Under the pieces are notes generated by a model. It saw only the letters and a program-made list of their open reading frames with translations, was not told the DNA's origin and made no database searches. The translations under genes and the position numbers were made by a program. Positions 45,826-54,724 of a stretch of DNA of 64,000 nt are shown in pieces (position 1 is the stretch's first letter; each line of letters begins with the position of its first letter). The stretch comes from Bradyrhizobium sp. RD5-C2. GTDB taxonomy: Bacteria; Pseudomonadota; Alphaproteobacteria; Rhizobiales; Xanthobacteraceae. The stretch lies in NCBI RefSeq assembly GCF_019972155.1, contig NZ_BOVL01000001.1, forward strand, positions 1-64,000. Direction: 5' to 3'.

Positions 45826-46599
45826 ATGAAAAACACCCCGTTCGATCTCACCGGCCAGGTCGCAGTCGTGACCGGTTCGAGTCGCGGCATCGGCCGCTCC
45901 TCGGCGGAGCTGCTGGCAAAACTCGGCGCCAAGGTCGTGATCTCCTCGCGCAAGGCGGATGCCTGCCAGGAGGTCGCCGACGGCATCAAGAAAGAGGGCG
46001 GTGACGCGCTCGTCATCCCCTGCAACATCGCGCGCCGCGCGGAGGTCGAGGGTCTGATCTCAGGCACGATCAAGCACTACGGCAAGATCGACATCCTGGT
46101 CTGCAACGCTGCGGTCAATCCGTATTACGGCCCGCTGCTCGACATCACGGACGAGGCCTTCGACAAGATCATGGGCTCGAACGTCAAGAGCAACATCTGG
46201 CTTTCCGCGTTGGCGATCCCGCAGATGGCGGAACGCGGCAAGGGCTCGGTCGTGATCATCTCCTCGATCGGCGGACTTCGTGGTTCTACGGTGATCGGCG
46301 CCTACGGCATCTCCAAGGCGGCCGACTTCGCGCTGTGCCGCAGCCTCGCCGGCGAATGGGGCCCGAAGGGCGTGCGCGTCAACTGCGTGGCGCCGGGTCT
46401 GGTGAAGACCGATTTCGCCCGCGCGCTGTGGGAGGATCCGGACAATCTGAAGCGCCGCACCGCATCGACACCGCTCCGCCGCATCGGCGAGCCCGACGAG
46501 ATCGCGGGCGCGGTGGCCTATCTCGCTTCCGATGCCTCGACCTTCATGACCGGCCAGACCATCGTGGTCGACGGCGGCGTGACGACGGCTGCGACGTAG
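45826..46599 (+). CDS. SDR-family oxidoreductase
   Basis: A 257-residue short-chain dehydrogenase with TGSSRGIGRSS cofactor motif (about residues 15-25), CNAAVNPYYG, catalytic serine in IISSIGG and the YGISK active-site pair. The C-terminal region ends FMTGQTIVVDGGVTT, as in FabG-like enzymes. It follows the acyl-CoA dehydrogenases and may act on a hydroxyacyl or ketoacyl intermediate. The ATG at 45826 follows AGGGAGG. No thiolase follows. Confidence 0.87.
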   Translation: MKNTPFDLTGQVAVVTGSSRGIGRSSAELLAKLGAKVVISSRKADACQEVADGIKKEGGDALVIPCNIARRAEVEGLISGTIKHYGKIDILVCNAAVNPYYGPLLDITDEAFDKIMGSNVKSNIWLSALAIPQMAERGKGSVVIISSIGGLRGSTVIGAYGISKAADFALCRSLAGEWGPKGVRVNCVAPGLVKTDFARALWEDPDNLKRRTASTPLRRIGEPDEIAGAVAYLASDASTFMTGQTIVVDGGVTTAAT

Positions 46600-46653
46600 T
46601 TCTCAAGAGAAGCCATCGTGGCCGGGTTAGCCCGGCCACGACGCGTGTTCGCC

Positions 46654-47862
46654 TCAAACCTGCTCCAGCGCGCGCTCAAAATCCTCGATCAAATCGTCGG
46701 GGTGCTCGAGCCCGGCCGAGAAACGAATAAAGCCTTCGCTGATGCCGAGCTCGGCGCGGGCCTCCGGCGCCAGGCGCTGATGCGTCGTGGTCGCGGGATG
46801 CGTCACCAGGCTCTTGGCATCGCCGAGATTGTTGGAGATGCGCGAGATCTTCAATGCGTTGAGGCAGCGGAAGGCGCCGGCCTTGCCGTCCTTCACCTCG
46901 AAGCCGACCAGCGTCGATCCGGCGCCCATCTGCTTCTTCACTGTGTCGGCCTGCGGATGATCGGGGCGGCCGGGATAGACCAGCCGTGTGATCTTCGGAT
47001 GGTTGGCCAGCGCCTCGGCGATCTTCGCCGCGTTCTCGGTCTGCGCGCGGACGCGGATACCGAGCGTCTCGAGTCCCTTCAACAGCACCCAGGCGTTGAA
47101 CGGCGACAGCGACGGGCCGGTCTGGCGCATGAAATTGTGGATGTGCTCGGCGATGAAAGCTTCCGACGACAGGATGACGCCGCCGAGGCAGCGGCCCTGG
47201 CCGTCGATATGCTTGGTCGCCGAATAGACCACGACGTCGGCGCCGAGCGACAGCGGGCTCTGCCAGATCGGCGTCGCGAACACATTGTCGACGATCAGCC
47301 GGGCGCCGCCGCTATGCGCGATCTCTGCGATCGCGCCGATGTCGAGCACGTCGAGCGTCGGATTGGTCGGGCTTTCGAGAAAGAAGGTCTTGGTGTTCGG
47401 CCGTAAGGCGCGCTGCCACTGGTCGAGATCGAGGCCGTCGACCAGCGTCGTCTCGATGCCGTAGCGCGGCAACAGGTCCTGCACGACATAGAGGCAGGAG
47501 CCGAACAGCGCCTTCGACGCCACCACGTGATCGCCAGCCTTCAGCGGCGCGAGGATCGCGGTGGTCACCGCGGCCATGCCGGTCGCGGTCGAGCGCGCGG
47601 CTTCCGCGCCCTCGAGCTCGATCATGCGGCGCTCGAACATCGCAATGGTCGGGTTGGAATAGCGCGAATAGATGAAGCCGGGATCCTGGCCCTTGAAGCG
47701 CGCCTCGCATTGCTCGGCGGTGTCGTAGACATAGCCCTGGGTGAGAAACAGCCCTTCCGACGTCTCCCCGAATTGCGAGCGGAGCGTGCCGCCATGGACG
47801 AGGCGGGTTTCAGGACGGAAGTGGGCAGTAGACTTGGATTCAGAAGACTTGGATTCAGACAT
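46654..47862 (-). CDS. metZ: O-succinylhomoserine sulfhydrylase
   Basis: A 402-residue PLP enzyme that makes homocysteine from O-succinylhomoserine and sulfide, in methionine biosynthesis. The PLP lysine is in YSATKHIDGQGR (about residue 215), with VHGGTLRSQFGETSE at the start, RYSNPTIAMFERRMIELEGAE, and the C-terminal IRFSAGLEHPDDLI. The ATG at 47862 follows GGAGGT. A SAM-II riboswitch and a terminator lie upstream and should repress the gene when S-adenosylmethionine is high. Confidence 0.93.
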   Translation of the reverse strand: MSESKSSESKSTAHFRPETRLVHGGTLRSQFGETSEGLFLTQGYVYDTAEQCEARFKGQDPGFIYSRYSNPTIAMFERRMIELEGAEAARSTATGMAAVTTAILAPLKAGDHVVASKALFGSCLYVVQDLLPRYGIETTLVDGLDLDQWQRALRPNTKTFFLESPTNPTLDVLDIGAIAEIAHSGGARLIVDNVFATPIWQSPLSLGADVVVYSATKHIDGQGRCLGGVILSSEAFIAEHIHNFMRQTGPSLSPFNAWVLLKGLETLGIRVRAQTENAAKIAEALANHPKITRLVYPGRPDHPQADTVKKQMGAGSTLVGFEVKDGKAGAFRCLNALKISRISNNLGDAKSLVTHPATTTHQRLAPEARAELGISEGFIRFSAGLEHPDDLIEDFERALEQV

Positions 47863-47902
47863 GTGACCTCCGAAGTGGCCATTTCCCTCGGAAATTGGCC
47901 AC

Positions 47903-47937
47903 AAAAAAACCGGCCTGGAGAAACCTCCACAAGCCGG
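47903..47937 (-). terminator. Attenuator hairpin of the metZ leader
   Basis: CCGGC/GCCGG and inner TGGAG/CTCCA stems close on a four-base loop and are followed on the transcribed strand by seven T residues. Lying between the SAM-II aptamer and metZ, it fits a transcription-stop output. A further hairpin (47877-47900) sits just before the ribosome-binding site. Confidence 0.8.
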
Positions 47938-47949
47938 GATCACACTGTC

Positions 47950-48010
47950 CCCGGCCTGTTTAGCGACTTATTTAACGTGGCTGCAAGCCGGCCGGCTCAA
48001 ATCACCACGG
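47950..48010 (-). ncRNA. SAM-II riboswitch upstream of metZ
   Basis: The leftward RNA contains the SAM-II core: first-stem arms CGUGGU and GCCACG, the conserved UUGCA segment ahead of the second arm, then UUAAAUAAGUCGCUAAA, and a GGCCGG that can pair with the CCGGCC loop to form the pseudoknot. The order and nearly all conserved bases agree with the metZ leaders of alphaproteobacteria. It senses S-adenosylmethionine and controls metZ. Confidence 0.88.
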
Positions 48011-48109
48011 GATAAGTGCAGCTGATATTCCCTCGCGCCCTTTCCGTCAAGACGGTCATCGGATAACCCGTAAAAGCCCATAATTTGGGGCTTGGTGGCC
48101 GCTCAGAGT

Positions 48110-49258
48110 ATGATTTTGGGCCATCTCGAGGGATCGCCGAGGGACCGCGACGTGTCGTTCACGCTGGAAGATGAATCCAACGGAATCCTCCCCGACCGCA
48201 TGATCGCGGAGATGGCGGAGGCCGGCCTCATTCTGCCCGCCTACGACTTCGTCGAGAGCCAGATCCAGCCGGCGAGCCTCGATCTCCGCCTCGGCGACAT
48301 CGCCTACCGCGTCCGCGCCAGCTTCCTGCCGGGCCCCGGTGCCACCGTCGCCGAGCGGATCGACCAGCTCAAGCTGCACGAGATCGATCTCTCCGACGGC
48401 GCGGTGCTGGAGACCAATTGCGTCTACATCGTGCCGCTGCTGGAGAGCCTGGCGCTGCCGCCGGAGATCGTGGCCGCGGCCAATCCGAAGAGCTCGACCG
48501 GACGGCTCGACGTGTTCACCCGCGTGATCGCCGACGGCACCCGCCGCTTCGACATGATCGGTGCCGGCTATCACGGTCCGCTCTACGCCGAGATCTCGCC
48601 GAAGACGTTTCCCGTGCTGCTGCGCGAGGGCTCGCGGCTCAGCCAGGTCCGTTTCCGGATCGGCGAGGCGACCCTGACCGCGGACGAGCTCGATGCGCTG
48701 CATGCCGCCGAGCGGCTGGTGGATGCGGACAATGCCGATCTCACCCACGGCGTCGCGCTGTCGGTCGATCTCTCCGGCGAGAACTCGGGCGGCTTCGTCG
48801 GCTATCGCGCCAAGCGCCACACCGGCGTGGTCGATGTCGATCGTCGCGGCGGCTATTCGGTCGAGGAATTCTGGGAGCCGATCAAGGCGCGGCCCGACGG
48901 CAGCCTCATCCTCGATCCCGGCGAGTTCTACATCCTGGCGTCGAAAGAGGCGGTGCAGGTGCCGCCGGACTACGCCGCGGAGATGGTGCCGTTCGATCCG
49001 CTGGTCGGCGAATTCCGCGTCCACTATGCCGGCTTCTTCGATCCCGGCTTCGGTTATGCCGGCGCCGGCGGCAAGGGCGCGCGCGCCGTGCTTGAAGTGC
49101 GCTCGCGCGAGGTGCCGTTCATTCTCGAGCATGGCCAGATCGTCGGCCGCCTCGTCTATGAACGCATGCTCGAGCGCCCGGACGCGCTCTATGGCCAGCG
49201 CATCGGCTCGAACTATCAGGCGCAGGGCTTGAAGCTCTCCAAGCATTTTCGCGTGTAA
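48110..49258 (+). CDS. dcd: 2'-deoxycytidine 5'-triphosphate deaminase
   Basis: A 382-residue member of the long alphaproteobacterial dCTP deaminase family, with two dUTPase-like folds. The first half holds SQIQPASLDLRLGD, ANPKSSTGRLDVFTRVIADG and YHGPLYAEISPKTFPV; the second repeats the pattern as AAEMVPFDPLVGEFRVHYAGFFDPGFGYAGAGG. It makes dUTP from dCTP for thymidylate synthesis. The exact start is uncertain: ATG 48110 is used, with in-frame TTG 48092, GTG 48095 and GTG 48152 as alternatives; none has an ideal ribosome-binding site. Confidence 0.87.
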   Translation: MILGHLEGSPRDRDVSFTLEDESNGILPDRMIAEMAEAGLILPAYDFVESQIQPASLDLRLGDIAYRVRASFLPGPGATVAERIDQLKLHEIDLSDGAVLETNCVYIVPLLESLALPPEIVAAANPKSSTGRLDVFTRVIADGTRRFDMIGAGYHGPLYAEISPKTFPVLLREGSRLSQVRFRIGEATLTADELDALHAAERLVDADNADLTHGVALSVDLSGENSGGFVGYRAKRHTGVVDVDRRGGYSVEEFWEPIKARPDGSLILDPGEFYILASKEAVQVPPDYAAEMVPFDPLVGEFRVHYAGFFDPGFGYAGAGGKGARAVLEVRSREVPFILEHGQIVGRLVYERMLERPDALYGQRIGSNYQAQGLKLSKHFRV

Positions 49259-49290
49259 TTCCGTAGTCCGGATTTCGCGTCGTCCTCCGC

Positions 49291-49392
49291 TGTCATTCCC
49301 CGCGAAAGCGGGGAGTCCAGTACGCCGCGGCCTCTCGATCGACAACGACTGTCTCTGGAATACTGGATCGCCCGATCAAGTCGGGCGATGAC
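49291..49392. repeat. TGTCATTCCCCGCG repeat element
   Basis: A composite palindromic repeat: CCCCGCGAAAGCGGGG hairpin at the left, inner TCCAGTA and TACTGGA arms, and CGCCCGATCAAGTCGGGCGATGACA at the right. It is a variant family related to the CGTCATTCCGGG elements. Confidence 0.7.
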
Positions 49393-49465
49393 ACCGCGCT
49401 TGGGTTTGGTTGCGTCGCCGCGCCCGTGATGACACAGTCCAGAAAACAACAAGCCGGGAGCGAAC

Positions 49466-50521
49466 ATGAGCGCCGCAACAGATTCAGCGCAGCAAGAAGC
49501 GCAGTGGCGGAAGTGGCGCAGCGTCGCCGATCTCTATCACGCCTTCTTCACCGGGTTGATCCTCACCGTGGTGACGCGGCGCGGCACCGCCGATGCCGCC
49601 GAGTTCGTCTTCCGCGTGTTTCGCCGCCAGCAGCAGGAGCGCTTCCTGCCCGGCTTGAAGAAGCTCGGCCTCGACGGCCTGCCGCCTGCGGTCGCGGCCG
49701 CGCAGTATCACTATCTCTCCAACTGGATCGGCGGCGTGCATGTCGAATACATGGTCGAGAGCGACCGCAAGGCCTGGATCCGCTATCCGCCGCCGCGCTG
49801 GATCTGGAAGGGCACGGCGATCTGCGGCGTGCCCGGCGAGGTCTCGCGCGCGATGCTGCGCGGCTGGCACGCCAACAACGGTGTCGCGCTCGGCGATCTC
49901 AGGCTCGGCTTCGTCTGCACCAAGCAGAGCGTCGACGGCCAGGACGGGCTCGAGGGCTATTACTGCGAATACGATCATCCGCTCGAACTCGACCAGCGCC
50001 TGGTGTTCGCGCGCCACCTCGAGGCGCCGCTGTTCGACCCGAAGACCGCGCCGGCGCTGCCGGTCGACAACTGGCCGAAGCCGCGACTGGAAAAGGCCTA
50101 TCGCAACTACGCGATGGAATATGTGAAGACCGCCGCGCCCGTCATCGTGCAGGTGTTCGGGCCTGAGGACGCGAGCTATCTGCTGCATCTCACCGGCAAG
50201 CTGATTGGCATGCAGTATTTCGACGAGGTCGCGCAGGCGCTCGGCGGCGGTCGTGGCCGTGCCACGGAATTTGCCGCATTTCTGCGCACTCTCTTCGAGT
50301 CGCAGGATGATGTCGCTGAGATCAGCGGGTCCGAGGGCCAGTTCGAGATCCGCCAGCAGGGCTGGAAACTGATGGCCGATGTGGCCGATTATCATCCGGC
50401 CTGCGCCAGCGTTCTGACGGGTCTGCTTGAAGGGCTGGCGGCCGGCTGCGGACGCCATATTCCGGTGCATCTGAAGCCGAATGGCGCCGCCGGCGCGCCG
50501 TTCGTCTGGTCGATCGGCTAG
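49466..50521 (+). CDS. Hypothetical protein of 351 residues
   Basis: A soluble 351-residue protein with no signal peptide and no membrane helix. It is rich in aromatic residues (WIRYPPPRWIWKGTAICG) and contains HAFFTGLILTVVTRRG near the start, WHANNGVALGDLRLGFVCTK in the centre and EGYYCEYDHPLELDQRLVF. The layout suggests a single alpha/beta enzyme or ligand-binding protein; the ATC-hydrolase-like group is one possibility but I cannot confirm it. GGGAG precedes the ATG. It lies between dcd and a MATE exporter on the same strand. Confidence 0.65.
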   Translation: MSAATDSAQQEAQWRKWRSVADLYHAFFTGLILTVVTRRGTADAAEFVFRVFRRQQQERFLPGLKKLGLDGLPPAVAAAQYHYLSNWIGGVHVEYMVESDRKAWIRYPPPRWIWKGTAICGVPGEVSRAMLRGWHANNGVALGDLRLGFVCTKQSVDGQDGLEGYYCEYDHPLELDQRLVFARHLEAPLFDPKTAPALPVDNWPKPRLEKAYRNYAMEYVKTAAPVIVQVFGPEDASYLLHLTGKLIGMQYFDEVAQALGGGRGRATEFAAFLRTLFESQDDVAEISGSEGQFEIRQQGWKLMADVADYHPACASVLTGLLEGLAAGCGRHIPVHLKPNGAAGAPFVWSIG

Positions 50522-50640
50522 ACCAGAGGTTCACCTGCAATCACGCAGGCCCCCCTTGCGTCCCGCGCACGTGGAATCCGCGTTCGCCATGGTAGGGAAA
50601 CACCATGGCGCGGCTCCCCAGATCGCGCGTGGGAGTGGAA

Positions 50641-52083
50641 ATGTCCGACCTCGGCCTCGCCGAAATACCTGTCGACGAACAAGAACGGCCGCTGCCGCCG
50701 CCGGTGACGAGACCCGCGCGCAATGCGCTGCTCGACGGGCCGATCTTGCGCACGCTGTTGTGGCTGGCGTGGCCGAACGTGATCGCGCTTTCCGCCGGCA
50801 CCTGCGTGGTGATCGCGGAGACCTCCTACATCGGCCGGCTCGGCGTCGAATCGCTCGCGGCGATGGCGCTGGTGTTTCCCTGCGTGATCCTGACCATGAC
50901 GATGTCCGGCGGCGCGATGGGCGGCGGCGTCGCATCCGCGATCGCGCGCGCGCTCGGCGCCGGCGAGATCGAGCGCGCCTCGACGCTTGCCATGCATGCG
51001 CTGCTGATCGGATTGACGTTCGGTGCCACCTTCATGCTGGGCATGCTGATCTTCGGTCCGCGCCTGCTCGAATTGCTCGGCGGCCGCGGCAACGTGCTGG
51101 CGAATGCGATCGCCTATTCGCAGATCTTCTTCGGCGGCGCGATCCTGCCCTGGCTGATGAACACGATGGCCGGGATCCTGCGCGGCACCGGCAACATGAA
51201 GCTGCCGTCGACCATGATCCTGTCCTCGGCGGTGTGCCAGATCATTCTCGGCGGCACGCTCGGGCTCGGCCTCGGGCCGGTGCCGCAATTCGGCATGCGC
51301 GGCGTCGCGGCGGGTTCGCTGATCGCCTATTCGATCAGCATCAGCGTGATGGGCTGGTATCTGTTCTCGGGCCGTGCCCGCGTGAAGCCGAAACTCAAGG
51401 GGTTGCGCGTGCAATGGGCGATGTTCATCGACATCCTCAGGGTCGGCGCGGTGTCCTGCTTCTCGCCGCTGCAATCGGTTCTGACGATCTCGATCTTCAC
51501 CCACATGCTGGCGCAGTTCGGCACCGCGGTGCTTGCCGGCTATGGCATCGGCGCGCGGCTCGAATTCATGCTGACCTCGGTCGCCTTCGCGGTCGGCATC
51601 GCCTCGGTGCCGATGATCGGCATGGCCGTCGGCGCCGAGCGCGTCGCGCGTGCCCGGCGCATCGCCTGGACCGCGGGCACGATGTCGTTCTTCGCGGTCG
51701 GTGTGGTCGGCAGCTTCATCGCCGCCTTCCCCGACCTCTGGGTCAACCTGTTCACCAACGATCCGCATGTGCGGGCGACCAGCCATCAGTACCTGTCGAC
51801 CGCCGCGCCGATGTACGCCTTCATCGGCCTCGCAATGTCGATGTATTTCTCCTCGCAGGGCGCTGCGAAGGTGCTGGGTCCGGTGCTGGCGCAGACCGCG
51901 CGGCTGATCTTCATCGGCACTGGCGGCTGGTGGCTGTCGACGCATGAGGCGAGTGCGCAAGATTTCTTTACACTCGCCGCCGCATCGATGGGCGTGCTCG
52001 GCGTGCTCTCCTGCCTCAGCGTGATCCTGACGCGCTGGGGCAAGTCGGCCCCAGTTGTCGGGGCGCAGCCGGCGCTGTCTTAG
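50641..52083 (+). CDS. MATE-family multidrug/metabolite exporter
   Basis: A 480-residue integral membrane protein with twelve predicted helices in two MatE repeats. Motifs include WLAWPNVIALSAGTCVVIAETSYIG in the first helix, PWLMNTMAGILRGTGNMKLPS and the matching second-half RVGAVSCFSPLQSVLTI. It exports cationic or aromatic compounds in exchange for sodium or protons. The ATG at 50641 follows GGGAGTGGAA. The N-terminal 35 residues are hydrophilic. Confidence 0.9.
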   Translation: MSDLGLAEIPVDEQERPLPPPVTRPARNALLDGPILRTLLWLAWPNVIALSAGTCVVIAETSYIGRLGVESLAAMALVFPCVILTMTMSGGAMGGGVASAIARALGAGEIERASTLAMHALLIGLTFGATFMLGMLIFGPRLLELLGGRGNVLANAIAYSQIFFGGAILPWLMNTMAGILRGTGNMKLPSTMILSSAVCQIILGGTLGLGLGPVPQFGMRGVAAGSLIAYSISISVMGWYLFSGRARVKPKLKGLRVQWAMFIDILRVGAVSCFSPLQSVLTISIFTHMLAQFGTAVLAGYGIGARLEFMLTSVAFAVGIASVPMIGMAVGAERVARARRIAWTAGTMSFFAVGVVGSFIAAFPDLWVNLFTNDPHVRATSHQYLSTAAPMYAFIGLAMSMYFSSQGAAKVLGPVLAQTARLIFIGTGGWWLSTHEASAQDFFTLAAASMGVLGVLSCLSVILTRWGKSAPVVGAQPALS

Positions 52084-52094
52084 GCAATTAAACC

Positions 52095-52224
52095 CGTCAT
52101 CCTGAGGTGCGAGCGCAGCGAGCCTCGAAGGATGCACGGCCTCGAAGCTTCAGCGTACGCCCGTGGGAAAAGTCGGGCCGTCGCCCTTCGAGGCTCGCTT
52201 CGCGAGCACCTCAGGGGACGGTGA
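52095..52224. repeat. CCTGAGG/CCTCAGG palindromic repeat, copy 2
   Basis: Related to 10790-10896: CGTCATCCTGAGGTGCGAGC at the left, GAGCACCTCAGGGGACG at the right, and GCCTCGAAGGATG / CCCTTCGAGGCTC internal arms. It separates the MATE gene from the converging SRPBCC gene. Confidence 0.75.
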
Positions 52225-52233
52225 CAGGATTGA

Positions 52234-52650
52234 TTACGCCGCGTTCTTGTCCCGGGCCGATTGGGACTGTGCGGCCTGCATCGCCGCGGCGCCAAGGTCC
52301 ATCTGCGCGTCCATGTAAGGCGCGATCTCGTGCGGCAGCACGTCGGCGATCCACACCACCCGGCAGCGCGCATCACCCTCGGCAAACACCTGCACCGAGG
52401 CGGAATGCTGCTTCACCCGCTCGCTGGTGATCGCATAGACCAGACGTCGTCGCTTGTCGTCGCAATCGACCAGCGTCTCACGCGCCATGGTGCCGTTGGC
52501 GAAGCTGACGGTGCGGACGTCGCCGGCGAGTTGCGTGTCGGTGACGAAGCCCGGCACCAGCCGCGTATGCAGCGCGCCGAAATCGCGCAGTGCGTCCCAG
52601 ACATGATCGGCCGGCGCGTCGATCGGGATGTCCTTGTGAATTGAAGCCAT
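52234..52650 (-). CDS. SRPBCC-family protein
   Basis: A 138-residue START/Bet v 1-like protein: IPIDAPADHVWDALRDFGALHTRLVPGF at the start, RRRLVYAITSERVKQHSAS in the beta-sheet and a long C-terminal helix (DVLPHEIAPYMDAQMDLGAAAMQ). Such proteins bind hydrophobic ligands in a helix-grip cavity. It is the last gene of a leftward run with VOC, AraC and Ogt genes. Confidence 0.83.
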   Translation of the reverse strand: MASIHKDIPIDAPADHVWDALRDFGALHTRLVPGFVTDTQLAGDVRTVSFANGTMARETLVDCDDKRRRLVYAITSERVKQHSASVQVFAEGDARCRVVWIADVLPHEIAPYMDAQMDLGAAAMQAAQSQSARDKNAA

Positions 52651-52686
52651 GGAATGTGGTCCTTTAATCAGGATGACGATTGAGGT

Positions 52687-53046
52687 TTAGGTCGACACCG
52701 CCTCGACATTGTTGCCGTCGGGATCGAGCAGGAACGCCGCGTAGTAGGTCGGGCTGTAGTCCTTGCGATGGCCCGCCGCGCCGTTGTCCTTGCCGCCGGC
52801 CTTCACGCCTTCGGTGTGGAATGTCTTGATCGCGTCATGGCTCGGGGCGCGGAACGCGATGTGCGCGCCGCCTTGCGCCTTGCCCTTGTGCAGATGCAGC
52901 CAGAGCGCAGGCTCGCCTTTCGGGCCGAAGCCCGCGCCGCTGTCGTCGCGCGAGCAGAGCACTAAGCCGAGCGGCGCCAGCACCGCGGTGTAGAAGCGGA
53001 CGCTGGCGTCGAGGTCGGCGACGCGCAATCCGATGTGGTCGTACAT
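52687..53046 (-). CDS. VOC/glyoxalase-family protein
   Basis: A 119-residue vicinal-oxygen-chelate protein: MYDHIGLRVADLDASVRFYTAVL is the first beta-alpha-beta unit, and the C-terminal AAFLLDPDGNNVEAV holds a probable metal-ligand glutamate paired with His4. Central AHIAFRAPSHDAIKTFH resembles lactoylglutathione-lyase-like and bleomycin-resistance-like enzymes. Substrate unknown. It lies 36 bp before the SRPBCC gene. Confidence 0.87.
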   Translation of the reverse strand: MYDHIGLRVADLDASVRFYTAVLAPLGLVLCSRDDSGAGFGPKGEPALWLHLHKGKAQGGAHIAFRAPSHDAIKTFHTEGVKAGGKDNGAAGHRKDYSPTYYAAFLLDPDGNNVEAVST

Positions 53047-53102
53047 GATGGAGTCTCCGGTCGTTGCGCGCGTCGATGGACGCGCGGACCGGGAGAACCT
53101 AG

Positions 53103-53942
53103 CTATTGCAGCGCAAGGCGTTCTTGGAGAATCTTGCGGTCGCCGCGGGAGGCCTGACGGAATTTCAGCGGCGAGGCGCCGGCGGCGCGGTGGAAGCTGC
53201 GCACGAAATTGGAGAGATCGCCGAAGCCGACGTCATAGGCGATATCGGTGACCGGGCTGTCGTCATCCACCAGCCGTCGCGCTGCATGGCGCAGCCGCGA
53301 GCGCACCAGATATTGATGCGGGGTCACGCCGAGCACCGCTGAGAACAACCGCAAGAAATGGAAGGTGCTGAGCCCGGCCTGCTCCGCGGCATCGTCGAGA
53401 TCGATCTGATGGTGCGAATTGGCGTCGATCCACAGCGCCGCTTCAACGGCGCGGCGGCGGTCGCGCAGGCCGGCGGTGAGGGGCTTCGCCTTGCGGTCGG
53501 ACACCAGCTCGACAAGGCGGCTGGCGAGGAGATGGCCGACCTCATCGAGGCCGACGTCGCTGTTGCCAGCTGCCGCCGTTTGGGCGAGCTCCCCGATCAC
53601 CATCAGTTCGGGCAGCGGCGGCACCGAGCCGACCTGCCAGACCGAGGTGCGGTCGCCGATGGTCTCGACCAGCTCCGGGTCGAGGAAGAACGACAGGCAT
53701 TCGTCGCCGACCACATGGTCGTGCGTGCAGGTGTATTCGTCGCCGGGATGGCCGACCAGAATCGAGCCTGCGACCAGCTCATGGAAGCGGCCGCGGCAAT
53801 GGCAACCGAAGCTGCCGCTGCGCACATAGGACACCGAGTGGCAGGCGAACTGTTCGACGAACGGCTTGTCGCCGGGCTCCGCCGTGCAGCGAAACTCGTT
53901 CACCGTGATGCGATCGCGCTGCAACAGTGTGGTCCGCGTCAT
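53103..53942 (-). CDS. AraC-family transcriptional regulator
   Basis: A 279-residue regulator with a cupin-like sensing domain (about residues 10-150, containing several Cys and His such as [14 protein letters not shown]) and a C-terminal double HTH domain (about 165-265: [33 protein letters not shown] and [32 protein letters not shown]). It lies 9 bp after ogt, so the two are probably co-transcribed; AraC plus alkyltransferase is the composition of Ada, but the Ada metal domain is absent. Confidence 0.88.
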   Translation of the reverse strand: MTRTTLLQRDRITVNEFRCTAEPGDKPFVEQFACHSVSYVRSGSFGCHCRGRFHELVAGSILVGHPGDEYTCTHDHVVGDECLSFFLDPELVETIGDRTSVWQVGSVPPLPELMVIGELAQTAAAGNSDVGLDEVGHLLASRLVELVSDRKAKPLTAGLRDRRRAVEAALWIDANSHHQIDLDDAAEQAGLSTFHFLRLFSAVLGVTPHQYLVRSRLRHAARRLVDDDSPVTDIAYDVGFGDLSNFVRSFHRAAGASPLKFRQASRGDRKILQERLALQ

Positions 53943-53951
53943 ACCCCAGAT

Positions 53952-54530
53952 TTAGGCTTGCGGTCGGGGCCGCGCAACGGGCAGCAGTACGTCAAACAGG
54001 GTCTTGCTGATGGTCGGCTGGGCGCCTTCGATCGAGAGCAGCCGCCGCTTGGAGACGCTGCCGCCGTTGAGCGAGATCCGGTCGGCATAGTGGCCCGCCT
54101 CGAGCACGCGGTGGCAGGGCACGATGATCATGAAGGGATTGCGGCCGAGCGCCTGCGCCACCGAATAGGCCGCACCGGACGCACGCAGGGCGCTCGCCAC
54201 CTCGTCATAGGTCCGGGTCTCGCCGCGTGGAATGCGGCGGACCGTCTGATAGACGCGCTGGTTGAAGGCCGGGATGGCGCTCATGTCGAGCGCAACGCCC
54301 GTGAGATCCGCATCGTCGCCGCGCAGGATCGCTGCAATGCCCTCGATCGCGATCTCGATCTCCTCGGGGGGCCGCGTCTCGCGTGCGTCGGGGTAGTGCT
54401 GGAACAGCCGTTTGCGGGTCTCGATTTCGCGGAGCTCGGGAAGCTGGACCCCGACGACGCCGGCTTCGCCCCATGCGATGCCGCATCGGCCGATTGCCGT
54501 GTCGAAAATGGTGTACCCACGCCCCGCCAT
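53952..54530 (-). CDS. ogt: Methylated-DNA-protein cysteine methyltransferase
   Basis: A 192-residue O6-alkylguanine DNA alkyltransferase that repairs O6-methylguanine by transferring the methyl group to its own cysteine. The active-site motif IIVPCHRVLEAG (Cys about residue 137) and the upstream recognition-helix region TRTYDEVASALRASGAAYSVAQALGRNP are intact. The ATG at 54530 is preferred; the frame continues upstream to 54551. It lies directly before the AraC regulator. Confidence 0.92.
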   Translation of the reverse strand: MAGRGYTIFDTAIGRCGIAWGEAGVVGVQLPELREIETRKRLFQHYPDARETRPPEEIEIAIEGIAAILRGDDADLTGVALDMSAIPAFNQRVYQTVRRIPRGETRTYDEVASALRASGAAYSVAQALGRNPFMIIVPCHRVLEAGHYADRISLNGGSVSKRRLLSIEGAQPTISKTLFDVLLPVARPRPQA

Positions 54531-54724
54531 GACGCCCCCACATGCGAGCATAGCATCGTCGCGGTGCGGCGCATCCGGAATCTTGACGATTGGTTAAGCA
54601 TGTCGCGACCGATGCTGTGTGACCTTGCCAACGTCCGGTCACGCATCCTCCGGTCACGCATCTTAAAGGCTTTGCCCGCTATCTGGTCGCCGGCATGCTG
54701 CTCCAAAAGACGATCGACGGAACG

